Shown here piece after piece: positions 25,901-35,689 of a stretch of 64,000 nucleotides of DNA. Source of the DNA: Strongylocentrotus purpuratus. Taxonomy: Eukaryota; Echinodermata; Echinoidea; Camarodonta; Strongylocentrotidae. Under the pieces are notes generated by a model. That model worked only from the letters and a program-made list of their open reading frames with translations. It was not told the origin of the DNA and made no database searches. Position 1 is the stretch's first letter; each line of letters opens with the position of its first letter. The DNA is taken from the NCBI RefSeq assembly GCF_000002235.5, contig NW_022145604.1:4693077-4757076 (forward strand), in the 5' to 3' direction. The position numbers and the translations under genes were made by a program.

Positions 25901-28900
25901 TGAAACAAAATCCTGGATTTTACTCATGCTGCAATCATAATAATAAACCTGTCAGGAACCCCATGACTTTTACAAGCCAATCGCCTGTTTGATTATCAAG
26001 ATATTTATGATTGGAAATCAAAATTTCATTTTTCGTTTTCCTAATGGTTTTTATATGTTTTTATGAGTATGGTAAAACCGGTCATTCAAATATTTTTACT
26101 TTTTGAGGCACTTAATGATCATTTTGAAGCGCAATTTTTTTAGGGCATCAATATTACACCATAAAAACGTACACGTAGGGCCATGCATCTCAGATTTAAC
26201 ATTGTTCAATGAATCCTTTAACATACACCGTTCATCATCTGCATGTTTGTTTCCTCCCAGGTCTACTTCTTGGAGGAGCTCCTGAGTCCCATCGTCACTC
26301 CATACATCCTCATCTTCAAGCTCAGATCCAGAGCTGTGGACATCGTTGACTTCTATCGTAACTTCTCCGTGGACGTCATCGGTGTTGGAGATGTCTGCTC
26401 CTTTGCACAGATGGACATCAGGACCCATGGAAACCCCAAGGTCAGACAAATCCCCCAAATCTCAATCATTATCAGAAACAAGCTCTAAACAATACTTATA
26501 CTAATGGATACAAATGGATTCTTGTGAACGCGGGAGGGATTTACATAGGAGTAAGATATTCTCCTTATGTACGTAGACAAATGTTCTCCTGATAAAGCTC
26601 ATTAGTTTTTTTACTTTATTGATCTTAGACTGAAAATGCTGTCAAATCTAATATTCGAATCAACAATCACTCCTAAATCTCTACTTGAGTCAATGTGCGC
26701 CATATTATGTGTAGCATTTCCACATTTCATAGTGTATGGATGCTCCCTAAAGTCTTCATTGATATATTGTCTATTCAGGGCCACATGCAGAATGCTGTCA
26801 ACTCTCGGTTAAAGTACATGTCCATACAGATACTATATTCATATGGGCAATGACATTAAACATGTTATGCAGGAGAAAATGTCATTTGCTTAACTACCAG
26901 TACTTCTCAAATTCATATTGATCTAGATACACTGTAGTCCATTTGCATGCATGTATGATTGATATGAAGAATAGTGTGTAACATAATGTGAATTGGAATG
27001 ATAATCTGAAGATTTTTCTTTTACGTGGCTCAAAACATGGATGAAAATTAGTTCATAAAGTAATTTGTCGAAAATTTGTCTAGTAAATACCTAGTTTGTA
27101 CCTGTGCTTGAATATGTGAGATTATAACTAATGTAATTTTAATATATACATATGTATATTGGACTAAGAAATTCATATGTTGCATGTTTTTGCTTCCCAT
27201 CTTTCAGTGGATGACGGGCGGAAACTCGGAGGCCAACCAGTACAACCAAGCTGAAGACGGCAAAACAGAACTCTCACTCATGCATTTCACTGTAAGTATA
27301 TCACTATCTAATGTGGCAAGTAGTGTAAATGGTTATAGGATTCACATGTACATCTGAATGAATGTATTTCAAACAAGAATATCTTTGTCTCTTAAAGTTT
27401 TCCTCCTGCTTTCTCTGTCCTCATCTTGTTTTCTCTATCGGATCCTCCTCTTACTTCTTTTTTATAATTTTGTTTTTACTTTAGTTTCTTTCTTCTCAAA
27501 TTAATTTTCTCTAAATTACAATTACTCACACCCTCTCTCTCTTTCTCTGTCTCTCTTTGTCTCTCTCTTTCTCTCTCTTTCTCTCTCTCTCTCTGTCTCT
27601 CTCTTTCTTTCTACTTCAATTATCATGTATCTCTTTGTTATATCTCTTTCCCATACATGGATATCCATTTATTTACATACAAACCCTATTCATTCACGTT
27701 TTTTCTAGAATAATTTTGCAGGGGGCTAATTGTCCTTAGAGGGTGTTTATCCCGCTGGTAATTGGCCGGGTGGTGATTGTCCAGGGGGTTATTGTCCTAG
27801 GAACGTATGTACCTCTTTACCTCTATATCGTTTTTTTTTCTTCATTTTCTCTCTCTTTCTCTCTCTCTCTGTTCCAAATGTATACCAAGCTCACGATGTT
27901 GTTTCTCTGTCTCACTGCAGGTCACTAACCCTAAGTGGACACCACCCCAGAGCAGCAAGTGCTTCATCAGTGCCCTCAAGACTCAAGGCAAGTAGTCTAA
28001 TAAAGGTCATAGAGGTCAATTTACAGGCTGAGGTATTCTTTCTTAAAGGTTACAGAGGTCAATTTATATGATACATGATAATTGTCAGTGTTGTAACTGC
28101 AGTATTCCAAGAACTATTGACTTACATGTAGTGTGCACAACAAATGTAATATGAGTACATTATGTATCGTTTTACATGTGAGTAAATATATGGAGCCAGG
28201 TCAGAGGTCATGAATACTAATTTTCACAAGAAAATTGTGCAGTTTATAGATCAATATGAATTATGTATTCAATCAAAATTTGTAATTTAGAATGTAACTA
28301 TTCCTTGTGGAGATATTATTAAAGAAGCCGTGGTGTGTATATTGTTGATGGTTTGTTTGTTTTGTTTTTTACTAAATTACAGCTCAGCGGGATATTAAGA
28401 CGTGCAACAGACTGGAGGCTGAAAACAATGCCCTGATGACGTCAATGAGGTCTATTACATCACTAGAAGGGGTGAGTAAATGACTGCGTACCTCGTTGAC
28501 TTGAAATATTAATCCATCTCCACCCCATCCACCTCAATGCTGAAAAGAAAAATTTCGTTTAGATGTGTGACATTGATTGAGGGGGTGATTGAAGTTTCCA
28601 AGGGACGGAAAAAATATTTGTCTTTAGCTTAAAATAGTACTCTTAGACGAGCCATCCCCCTCTTCCTCAGTGGTTGAAAGCTAAGAGAAGAAAAATGACT
28701 CGAAATGAGAAATGCAAAATTGCTACAGTGTGCAATAGGTATAGTGTGAAGACTTTAAGAGGATGGTACTAGAATGTAATGTACATGTCTCTTTGACATG
28801 AAATATTGCTCCTTTCCAAAATTTGAATTTTGATGGGTGATCAAGAAGAGTATACTACTGTAGAGAGTAGCACCTATTGAATTATTAGTACATATGATGG

Positions 28901-31516
28901 TATGAAATAGATTTCTTCCATGTAAAAAAAGAACTGTGGACACAGAAACATATTTGATGTTGGGATGTTATTGAGATACAATACATTCATTTTTTTTACT
29001 TCTTCATTACTCCTTTGTCTCCGACAGCAAAATAGTATTCTTGGTAGTCTGGCCGTTCAGCACAGCAACCCTCCCTCCCTCGGCACCATCCCCACCCCTC
29101 ATTTCCAGCCCCCTGCCCCCCTCGCGACCCCCGTCTCATCCCCCACCCCAGAAGGTGCCACCAGCTCCTCCCGCCCAACCCAGCTGGTGATGGGCGGGAT
29201 CACCAGCTCTGAGGGACCTCTGGAGTCTGATGGGTCAGGTCTTCTTTCAAGGTAAGGTTCTATATTACCAGGGGGGTGTTTCACAAAGACTACGATCGAA
29301 TTTAAGTTGGGTTTAACTATGGCAGGCTCTTCATGCCAATGTTTACTCTCACCATTTACTGGTATTGTTCTCTCAAGGGTTGTACAAATCGTAGTCACAA
29401 ATCTACAGAATTTACCTTTTTTAAAATATTATCTAAAGATCAGAATTGAAAGACCAATGGTGAGAGTAACCAGTGTCATGAATAGCCTGCCATCGTTAAG
29501 TCCAACTTAAAGTCGATCTTAGTCTTTGTGAAACACCCCCATGTTCAGTTCAGTCAAACCTGCTTTAGTGACAACCTGTCTACAAAGACAACATTTTTAG
29601 TTTCCCTTGAAAATGGCTTCTTATTGAAACATGTACTAATATTAAGGAACCTTTATAATAATAATCCGGTTTAAATCGGTTTCTCTTTTCTTTTTTTTTG
29701 TTGATTTTTTTTTCTTCCCCCATTTGTTTTTTTTTTCCTGTTTTTTTTTTATTTCCTGACTTTACCCCTATTTTCCTGATTTTTCCCTATTTTCCCAAAT
29801 TTTCTTACTCAAAAGGCAGGGAATGTTGTTAGATGCCCTTTCTCTTTCTTGAATCCCTTTTTTTTGTTAACTCAAGGGGGGGGGGGGGGGGGGGGTTGAG
29901 GGAAAAAAATGTAATCTTTCTAACTCTTTCGATCTTCGGCTTTTTACATGTACATGCACATTGGGTAGGATGAACTGCATCATTGAATTTGTAAACCCAA
30001 CTAAACATCCTTTTTTTATTCATTTTCTTCCATGCACTGTTCAGTCTCCAGAGCCCTGATGGAGCTTTCCTGACTAGCATGCAAGGCCCAGGTCTCATGC
30101 AGCAGTCTCTGATACCAACGGCCAACCCCATGGTGACGGGACCCTCCCCTGCAAACGTTACAACGGCCGACATGAACTTCAGCGCCCTCTACATGCACCA
30201 GGTATATAGGATACATAGCCTATAATTGTGTTTTTTGCCATAAAAGACAATATAGGCAAAAATAATTGTGCTTCTGTAAAAACATATTCACATGCAATTT
30301 ATTTTTATGAGTATGAGAGTGGTCCACAATCGTGACAGTTATATTCCATGAAGTTACTTACTCGCTGCACTAAATTGAAGCAGTTTCCTAAAGTGTCTTG
30401 CTTTAAATATGACCCTCTATTGACCACTCTCGTTTTACAAGGTGATAAAGATTACATGTCGTCCTTGTTTTCACGAAGTGACGGTAGTGAGGAAAATCGT
30501 AACGCAAAGTGAATGCAATTTTTGTTCACTACCGTCACTTCGTGAAAACAGCGACGATGTATAGATCATTAGGGTTGCACAATGGCTCAGTGGTAGGGCA
30601 GTGGTCTTGTTAACGGAAAATCCCAGGTTGGTTAATTACCAAATTAATGAGCTAGTGCCATTACTATCAAATTCCCTGGGATAGGACTCAAACAGTAGGT
30701 CATATGATGGCTTGTTTATTAACTTGTACATGCCTTTCTAGCAATTATTCATGATGAATTGCGGCCTCAAGGCTGTGATCGAATTAGCATGGGATGGCTG
30801 AAAGGAAATTAATTCATTAATGAAATTGGAAAGTACTCTATCCATGTACTTTATGGCTATTTTTTCTGTAGGCAATACATGAATATTGTCCTTGTAACTT
30901 AAAGGTAATACAAAGTTTTGGTATGGGGTCATGAATTTGGTTCAAATGAACATATTGGAAGCATATGCAATCCTGCAATAGTCAGCGAACGTTGTCGCGG
31001 TTGACATCGAGCTAAAGTGATGAAATTGTAATTAATAAACTCTTTATGTTGTATAGCTTTCTCTCAAGACCGATATTTCTTTAGCTTTAAAACAATGTTT
31101 CTTAACTACAATCAATCGCTATTTGAAATATTTGAAATTTACGGGAAGTACCGGTAGGTTTTTTATTATTCAATTTCTCGAAAGCAAAAGTGTTTTAAGG
31201 GCTAAATTTTGTAATGCTTATAAAACATCCATGGGGGCATCCAAATATATCAACATTTTAAAGAATTACCATCCATCTAATCATTAAGAAATCTAATTAA
31301 TGTATGTTTTCCTGCCCAATCTAGCTTCACGACAGGAGTATCGTCTTGCCAGGCTCTTCCTCCCTGGAGATGCAGCCCCCTCAACACCCAATGAACCAAT
31401 CCACCCCGTGGCAAATGGAACTTCCCACAGACTCCATAGACTCGGATGATGATGACCACCCTCTCCAGAACATGCCATTAGCACCATTGGGACAGCTCAT
31501 TAACACGGATGTATAA
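9696..31516 (+). CDS. ATG9: Autophagy-related protein 9 (ATG9A-like), complete 22-exon CDS
   Basis: ATG9 is the multispanning membrane protein of autophagy: a trimeric lipid scramblase on Golgi/endosome-derived vesicles that seed and feed the phagophore, working with ATG2. Spliced exons give 795 codons plus stop (human ATG9A has 839 residues). Exons: 9696-9798, 10233-10276, 10911-10975, 12214-12357, 13405-13540, 15659-15761, 16181-16280, 17458-17507, 18128-18212, 19408-19548, 20887-20949, 21861-21935, 22592-22701, 24501-24541, 25159-25293, 26261-26440, 27208-27291, 27921-27987, 28383-28471, 29028-29251, 30045-30201, 31325-31516. Every junction keeps frame. Family landmarks: WNHIENLDEFF, QCVDYSVLF, RILRFKNYMVAMVNKSLLP, DEDVLTVEHVLTTVTLLGV, EELLSPIVTP, EDGKTELSLMHF and ALYMHQLH. 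The start ATG has G at +4 and matches the family N-terminus (QTEYRRLE). Confidence 0.97.
10277..10910 (+). other. U12-type AT-AC intron (ATG9 intron 2)
   Basis: No GT donor gives the conserved ATG9 protein here. The donor is ATATCCTTT right after the AGA codon ending HIENLDEFFTR, the exact consensus of the minor-spliceosome AT-AC class. The 3' end reads TCCTTGACGGTATTATTCAC with AC as the last two bases. TCCTTGAC is a close match to the U12 branch-site consensus TCCTTAAC, with the branch A 13 nt before the intron end. Splicing restores phase 0 and gives FFTR-VYHYHQKHG, aligned with the family. Length is 634 bp. Removal would need U11/U12 and U4atac/U6atac snRNPs. Confidence 0.95.
11074..11515. 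repeat. MITE in ATG9 intron 3 (TIR with TTCAATTCAATACTTA)
   Basis: A 442-bp element whose ends are inverted repeats. The left end holds GTATTCAATTCAATACTTA and the right end holds TAAGTATTGAATTGAATAC, with GGCCC at both extremes. The interior is full of TTAGCTAAGTA-like subrepeats. No ORF. It directly abuts the next element (11518). Confidence 0.8.
11518..11827. repeat. MITE family A, copy 1 (TIR GGGGGTGTTTCACAAAGA)
   Basis: About 310 bp, ends GGGGGTGTTTCACAAAGAT and ATCTTTGTGAAACACCCCC. Just inside the ends are TTAGTTGGACTTAA and TTAAGTCCAACTTAG, so the outer 60 bp can pair. The interior differs from the copies at 29273 and 46870, suggesting a separate subfamily. Non-coding. Confidence 0.85.
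12214..13540 (+). other. ATG9: ATG9 exons 4-5: first two transmembrane helices
   Basis: Exon 4 (12214-12357) encodes TM1 (FLFIIFFSLFLLQCVDY, about residues 72-90), then a luminal loop with DDKTTTGTK, VTIPDAIIPL and a conserved Cys. Exon 5 (13405-13540) encodes TM2 (VIVICLIIAGIFWLHRLL) and the following amphipathic stretch YNAFHFWEIRAFYTRAL. Phases 2 and 0 are consistent. The 1.05-kb intron between them has no recognised element. Confidence 0.95.
14078..14433 (+). repeat. MITE family C, copy 1 (TTAA-flanked)
   Basis: About 356 bp in ATG9 intron 5. Starts TTAAAGGGATCCGGTAAC and ends GATCCCTTTAA. Internal markers: CATGACTTTCACAAGCCGAT, GATTATCAAGATATT and GTATGGTAAAACCGGTCA. Copies also at 18668-19025 (inverted) and 25869-26221. 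No coding capacity. Confidence 0.85.
14453..14648 (+). repeat. MITE family B, copy 2
   Basis: 196 bp in ATG9 intron 5, TTAAAGGCCATCTGTACTAG to GGGGATTTAA. Full-length relative to copy 1. Its terminal TTAA (14645-14648) is also the left TTAA of the larger element 14649-15629. Confidence 0.85.
14649..15629. mobile_element. piggyBac-like non-autonomous element with TTAA target duplication
   Basis: Both ends carry the same 16-bp inverted repeat (CCCTTACTGTACTGGG at the left, CCCAGTACAGTAAGGG at the right). The element lies between TTAA (14645-14648) and TTAA (15630-15633). A TTAA duplication with termini starting CCC is the hallmark of piggyBac transposons. Sub-terminal G/C-rich segments (GGCCTGGGAGGCCCCCCC and its inverse) extend the pairing. 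The 980-bp interior is AT-rich with no transposase ORF, so it must be mobilised in trans. It ends 29 nt before ATG9 exon 6 begins. Confidence 0.85.
16957..17360 (-). repeat. MITE family D, copy 1 (TTAA-flanked)
   Basis: About 404 bp in ATG9 intron 7. Ends TTAAAGATAAAGGCCAGT and ACTGGTCTTTACCTTTAA. Markers: CCAAATATATCAATTAGTAG, AACATATTCTTTCACATGAT and TGATCATCTAGCAT. Reverse orientation relative to 39171-39543. Short ORFs in it are not genes. Confidence 0.85.
18668..19025 (-). repeat. MITE family C, copy 2 (inverted)
   Basis: 358 bp in ATG9 intron 9. Starts TTAAAGGGATCGTTTAAC and ends ACTGGATCCCTTTAA; reverse complement of copy 1 with scattered changes. It carries an extra AAAACCGT segment that forms a small local hairpin. 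Confidence 0.85.
19276..19351 (-). mobile_element. tRNA-like SINE head in ATG9 intron 9
   Basis: On the minus strand GGCGAGTTGGCTCAGTCAGT (A box) and GTGGGTTCGAATCGAACAC (B box) are about 30 bp apart, as in a tRNA promoter. The adjacent 19060-19275 sequence shares ATGCAGGTGGACCACTACAC with a similar patch at 1665-1690 (GTGCAGGTGGACCACTTCAC), so the body is a dispersed repeat. It ends about 55 bp before exon 10. Confidence 0.65.
19684..20213. repeat. Putative MITE with TACTATGTCCC inverted ends
   Basis: In ATG9 intron 10. The ends TACTATGTCCCATTTGCAGG and GGCTGCAAAAGGGACATAGTA (one mismatch class) face each other 530 bp apart. TTAA sites also lie just outside (19572-19575 and 20217-20220), so the true limits may be wider. 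No gene inside. Confidence 0.6.
20415..20739. repeat. MITE with TIR TGGGTGGTATTC
   Basis: 325 bp in ATG9 intron 10. Ends TGGGTGGTATTC and GAATACCACCCA, with partly paired AGTTAGCGCATACTTAAGTT-like and CTTAACTTATGA subterminal text. It ends about 150 bp before exon 11. Non-coding. Confidence 0.72.
22838..23078 (+). mobile_element. tRNA-derived SINE
   Basis: The first 75 bp resemble a tRNA gene: A-box-like TGGCTCAGTCGTTAGAGCG, an anticodon-arm region, and B-box GGGTTCGACCCCGG. A tRNA-unrelated body (GACCTTCTGCCTTCTAGCTA) and an ATT-repeat tail follow at 23050-23078. That is the layout of a Pol III SINE, not a functional tRNA, since the acceptor arms do not pair well. Confidence 0.82.
23082..23272 (-). 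repeat. MITE family B, copy 3 (inverted)
   Basis: 191 bp in ATG9 intron 13, reverse complement of the other family B copies. It begins directly after the ATT-rich tail of a SINE. Confidence 0.82.
23556..23829 (-). mobile_element. tRNA-derived SINE (minus strand)
   Basis: Read on the minus strand: GTTGACTCAGTCAGTAGAGCG (A-box-like), CACAACCGGGAGGTCGTGG, then GGTTCGAACCCCGGCC (B box), a short body, and a TTA-repeat tail (plus-strand TAA repeat at 23556-23583). Its tRNA part is close to the SINE at 22838, but the body differs. It lies in ATG9 intron 13. Confidence 0.8.
25869..26221 (+). repeat. MITE family C, copy 3
   Basis: About 353 bp in ATG9 intron 15, same orientation as copy 1. The left end is eroded to TTAAAGTGACTCGGTAAC and the right end to GAATCCTTTAA. 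The middle holds an AT-rich replacement of a few dozen bases. Confidence 0.82.
27988..28382 (+). other. GC-AG intron (ATG9 intron 18)
   Basis: The donor is AAG|GCAAGT, the standard context of rare GC-AG introns, with otherwise perfect complementarity to U1. Reading on would add GK and stop. Splicing to the AG at 28381-28382 (TTTTTTACTAAATTACAG) joins phase 1 to phase 1 and continues QRDIKTCNRLEAE. Weak GC donors are often alternatively spliced; retention here would give an ATG9 lacking its whole C-terminal tail. Confidence 0.85.
29273..29541. repeat. MITE family A, copy 2
   Basis: 269 bp in ATG9 intron 20. Ends GGGGGTGTTTCACAAAGACT and AGTCTTTGTGAAACACCCCC. The interior (CTATGGCAGGCTCTTCATGC, CTCACCATTTACTGG, CAAATCTACAGAATTTAC) is nearly the same as in the copy at 46870-47132. 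Non-coding. Confidence 0.88.
30454..30560. repeat. Hairpin element in ATG9 intron 21
   Basis: Two arms of about 36 bp (TTTTCACGAAGTGACGGTAG and its inverse CTACCGTCACTTCGTGAAAA) are separated by about 35 bp. The outer parts also pair with two or three mismatches (ACATGTCGTC / GACGATGT). Probably a small fold-back element. Confidence 0.8.
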
Positions 31517-34500
31517 AATAAAAGCCATACCTGTATGCTTTATCCCGTATGTATGCTGACGTCAAACTTTCAAATATGAAACGGACATCACATTTTGTGA
31601 CATGGGGCTCATGTTCTAAAAATGATGATATCGTGCATGTTAGCTAAAACGCTGTTAATTGTAATAACGGATCTTAATTAGGAAAAGCCATTGGATAATA
31701 TCTGTGCAAAGCTGGCTGTGTTCGTGTAAAGTTAAAGAGACATACGCACAAGCACTAGTGGCAAGTGTTGGTTTTCTTAATGAGAAATAGTCATGCCCTG
31801 TTGGCATCTGGAAAGTGAAACAATTTGTGCAGATATTAACATCTGACCTGTGTGCTGTGCAGAGATAGAAAAGAGGTTGGTACATCAGTACATGCACTGT
31901 GTAGGTGTTTCTGTGTAAAAAGTGCACTATAAACGCAACGAGTGATGTGGAAAGTAAAGAATTTGCATTGTTGGCGTTGTATATGAGTGAATATAGTGAA
32001 GGCGGTCTGATGAAAGATATATTGATATGAATGGCAGGTGTAGAATAAGTCTTGGTTGCAATAAAGAAATGATAATATTAATAAATATAATTTGAAAAAG
32101 GGTGATCAAGATAAAAACATATTTAAATGATATTAAATAAAACACAATAATTATAATAAGTATAATTGCAATAGACACAACAAAAAGAGAATTACATCGA
32201 AGCTTCATGGCAGCTTCAGATGCTAATGAGCAATGGTTGTAGAACAAAGTTTTAAAAAAAGAATAATTTGTTATGTTCTTTCATACTACTTGTATGATCT
32301 TCTCTGTTCTTAAAGATCTTTTTCTCTGATTTGTAATACTAAAAGCAATTTATTTGTTGGCTGTGCTCTTAATACACATTTGTGAACACATTGCTTACCT
32401 CTGTAATGATATATTGATGTAAAATGACATGTACGCTGTACTTGTTTTTGCATTTTTATTTTAACATTAGATTCATGTAAAACACAAATCTTATTACATA
32501 TATATTTACATGAATGTAGATTTCATGCTTGTACCAAATTGTTTATTTTGTTCTTTTTATCGTGAAGTATATTTATTGTTAACCTATGTATATAATGTGA
32601 ATGGGATAAGTGTTGTTTAAAGAGCTTTACATGAATATGTTATAGTATAGTCAAATATGAATTCTCACATGAAATGATGTACAGTATGCATGTGTTGTGG
32701 AAACCTAATATTATGCAATATATATAAAGTCATGGTTATGTGTGTGCATTTGTGGAAGTATAGCAAGAATTGCCTTAGAAACATTGGAAATAGTTTAAAT
32801 AGCTTTAATCGTGGGAAATCAGATGTGTAGGAAATTATTAGTCGAAATAAGCTTGGTAGTATATATGTATATTCAAGTACCTCAAATTAGTTTCACGAAG
32901 TTGTAGTTCATTGAATTTGTACTTAGCACCTTCTTGCAGTGGATACACAGTGGATGGTAAGGTGTTCTATTGGATGATATATGTATCATCAACATTGATT
33001 AACTCAGTTGTAAAAAGGATGTAAGTGCAATGCTTGTGAATAGCAACATTTATGAATTTATTTGTAAAAACGGATCTGTAAAATATTAAGTCTGAAATAT
33101 GAACAGAAAATGATCCATTCAAGATAACAATGGGAGGAAAGTGGTAAAGAAAAATTTAAAAATGAAATATGAGTTCAAGTATGATATTCATGTATATATT
33201 AATGTAGTATTGCAATGCAGTTAAAAAAAAAATCTTGATTAGGTGGTGAACAATGAATAGAAAAGCATTTTATTCCCTCCCTCCCCCCCCCAAAAAAAAG
33301 AAGAGATACTTAAAGATCTGCTGCATGTAAATTCTCGTGTACAGTACCAGTATTAAAACTAGGTGTTGTTTAAAGGTTTTGCTTTCCATGTTTGCCCTCG
33401 ATAAATTTCCAGCACATCAAATTCATGTGGATTTCACTAGAGATTACCGAAGTTTTGCCACTTCACATTATAACAGTGTGGTCGTTGCATATTATTAATA
33501 ATATTTGTTTAAACCGATTGACTTTGACCTCGGTGTATACATGTAGTTGTGTGAGTCCCCTTTGCAGGATGTGACTGGATATACAATTTATTAATTTCTG
33601 ATTCCCATTCCATTACAGGGGCTGTACCATTTGGTACTTGCCCTCTCCAACAAAAAAAGGCACCGTTTTTATATATTATGATCCGTTCAGTGATGAGCAC
33701 ATTAAGTTACGAAGTGTATTATAAACCTGTGATGAAGTAGAATTACATGTTGACATTGCTTGAAAGGAAATATCATTTCCAGTATTTGTACGTTTCAAGT
33801 GGTTGTCATTATAATTTGAAACGTACAGTATATTACACACCAGGTGAAAATTGTAAAATTCCATGTCTAAAGTGCTTGAAAAAGATATTATGTTCAGTAT
33901 TCGCACAGGCATTGTATTATACGATGTACATTTGCAGATTTTTGTTAGCCTTCTTGGAATGACAACTGTCAAAAGATTCCACGATTGGTCAGCATAACAT
34001 GTTGCTAAAATTATTCATCCTTAATTCAGTAGATATTTTAAGAGGTTAATATACAAATATGTAAATATGTTTGCATAGAGGAAAAGCAATTATACCCGCT
34101 TTGTAGGCCACTGACATACACTAGTATCATAAGTCACCCGTTATATTCTGATAAATCGTTGGATTGCGCGATATACTTTTGAAAAATTGAATCATCATTT
34201 TAGCCTCTGTACAGTGTTGATGTTATTTAAAGCTGGAAATGTAAGACTTATGCAAAGAGAAATGTTTCATTCTGTTTAATGCAATTTTCTTTGCCAAAAA
34301 CCATTGAAAATTGCATCTTTTAAGATATTGTTCTTCTTATTAGAGATTCTCCTTCCTTTTAAATTTTTTTTTTTAATGTTCATCTTCCAATTACTAACTT
34401 ATGACTTTTTTCATTTCATAATGATTTCGTTTATTCACTTTTATTTATAATTTCTATTGTTTTCGGGAGTTTCAGAAATATTTGTAAGCACATTAACATC

Positions 34501-34700
34501 AATTGCACACGTATCTGGAAACCTTTATTTACAGGCATTGTATTGATGTGTCGTTCTAAGGCCTCGTTCAGGTTTGAAGGGTTAAACCACTTTTTTTCTC
34601 TTTTTTTTCTTCTTAATGATGTTAAGTGTAATATGCTTTACACTTCTGTATCTTATCTCACAGAGATGAGTGAATATGCATAGGGTCTTTGTTAGGCCTA
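31517..34700 (+). other. ATG9 3' UTR and downstream AT-rich sequence
   Basis: No coding region. Several AATAAA hexamers follow the stop (for example 32060-32065 and 32136-32141), any of which could be the poly(A) signal; I cannot choose. The sequence stays AT-rich. A short inverted repeat (GTACGTTTCAA at 33789-33799 with TTGAAACGTAC at 33817-33827) is the only structured spot seen. Confidence 0.5.
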
Positions 34701-35234
34701 CGTGCCATTCATTTACAAGTTAAAAAGAAAACGGAAAGCAGTTTTTCTAGGGTGGTTTAATATGGCATTTCTGAACAAGCCTTGAGAGAGAGTTTGGTAG
34801 GGAAAGTTAGACGTAATGGCAAAGACTTGAAAAATGCACCTGTCGCCATTTTCAATAGCCTTATTCATTGCCTGTTGAAATGGGGAGACATTACAATGAC
34901 GTATGACGTGATCCAAACGTCATTTATGTGTGATATGCTGTACGCCTAGGGAAGGCAGGTGTGTTAATATATCAATTGCCTGGAGGCTGGAAGATGCAAG
35001 AAGCTGTTCGAATTCTTCTTCTTTTTTTCTCCCTTTTTTGTTTGGTTTTTCTTTCTGTCTTTTTTTCGCAAATAGATATTTATATGATAAATGCCATGTA
35101 GTTAATTTGTTGGATATTGATTATTTATTATTATTAAAAACAGTATGTATGCCTGACATTTGAAAAGCGCGTTTTGACTTATTGATGTGCCTGATTATTT
35201 ATGAACATGTGGAGTGTGTTTTTCGTAAAGTATA

Positions 35235-35293
35235 CTCTCTCTCTCTCTCTCTCTCCCCTCTTTCTCTCTCCACTCTTTCTCCCTCTTTCTCTC

Positions 35294-35336
<43 letters not shown>

Positions 35337-35445
35337 TCTCTATCTCTCTCTCTCCTCTTTCTCTATCCCCTATTTTTCTCGTCACTCTCTCTCTCTCTTT
35401 CTCTATCTCCCTCTCTCTTCTCCCCCTCTCTCTCTCTCATATCAT
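35235..35445. repeat. TC/CT microsatellite block
   Basis: About 210 bp of CT dinucleotides with TTTCTC and CCCCTC interruptions. ORFs reading poly-Leu/Ser or poly-Arg/Glu through it are artefacts. Confidence 0.92.
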
Positions 35446-35486
35446 TCTCTTCTCAATATCTACTATGAAACATAAAGACATGTTCT

Positions 35487-35681
35487 TTAAAGCTTATCTG
35501 TACTAGTTTATAGGAGGGATTAGAGCACACTGCAAGGTCACTGCACATGTGGTTATCTCATCAACTCAGCTCTCAAATAACATAAGAAAAAGAGGATCAT
35601 GGGGGACCAATGGTTACCGATTGGGCATTGTTTTCTATATAGAGGTAGCAAGTAGCTACAAGTAGGACAGTGTGGCTTTAA
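35487..35681 (+). repeat. MITE family B, copy 4
   Basis: 195 bp downstream of ATG9, TTAAAGCTTATCTGTACTAG to GTGGCTTTAA. Same internal markers (CATCAACTCAGCTCTCAA, AGAAAAAGAGGATCATGGGG) as the other copies. Confidence 0.85.
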
Positions 35682-35689
35682 AAGGAAAT

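Larger units (their letters stand above)
22592..27291 (+). other. ATG9: ATG9 exons 13-17: TM4 and C-terminal core
   Basis: Exon 13 (22592-22701) encodes TM4 (FFAGSILAVLIILTV) and the family signature DEDVLTVEHVLTTVTLL. Exon 14 (24501-24541, only 41 bp) encodes VAVTICRTFIPDE. Exon 15 (25159-25293) encodes ILAQIHYIPDSWKGQAHTY and EFSQLFQYKA. Exon 16 (26261-26440) encodes EELLSPIVTPYILIF and VIGVGDVCSFAQMDIRTHG. Exon 17 (27208-27291) encodes EDGKTELSLMHF. From exon 15 on, each exon ends in phase 0. Confidence 0.95.
27921..31516 (+). other. ATG9: ATG9 exons 18-22: divergent cytosolic tail and stop
   Basis: Exons 27921-27987, 28383-28471, 29028-29251, 30045-30201 and 31325-31516. They encode VTNPKWTPP (conserved), a short helical RLEAENNALMTSM segment, then a Pro/Ser/Gly-rich, probably disordered tail. 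The conserved ALYMHQLHDR motif spans the last junction. The protein ends in an acidic DSIDSDDDDHPL run, then PLGQLINTDV and TAA at 31514-31516. The tail is the part of ATG9 that varies most between animals, so only a few anchors confirm it; phase and splice sites fit throughout. Confidence 0.9.

Noticed and set aside
29829..30216. Minus-strand frames over ATG9 exon 21
   Set aside because: They are shadows of the real plus-strand exon 30045-30201.
30570..30640. tRNA-like sequence (ATGGCTCAGTGGTAGGGCAG)
   Set aside because: Only an A-box-like stretch is seen. The B box is degenerate (CAGGTTGGTTAA) and no tail or stem could be shown.
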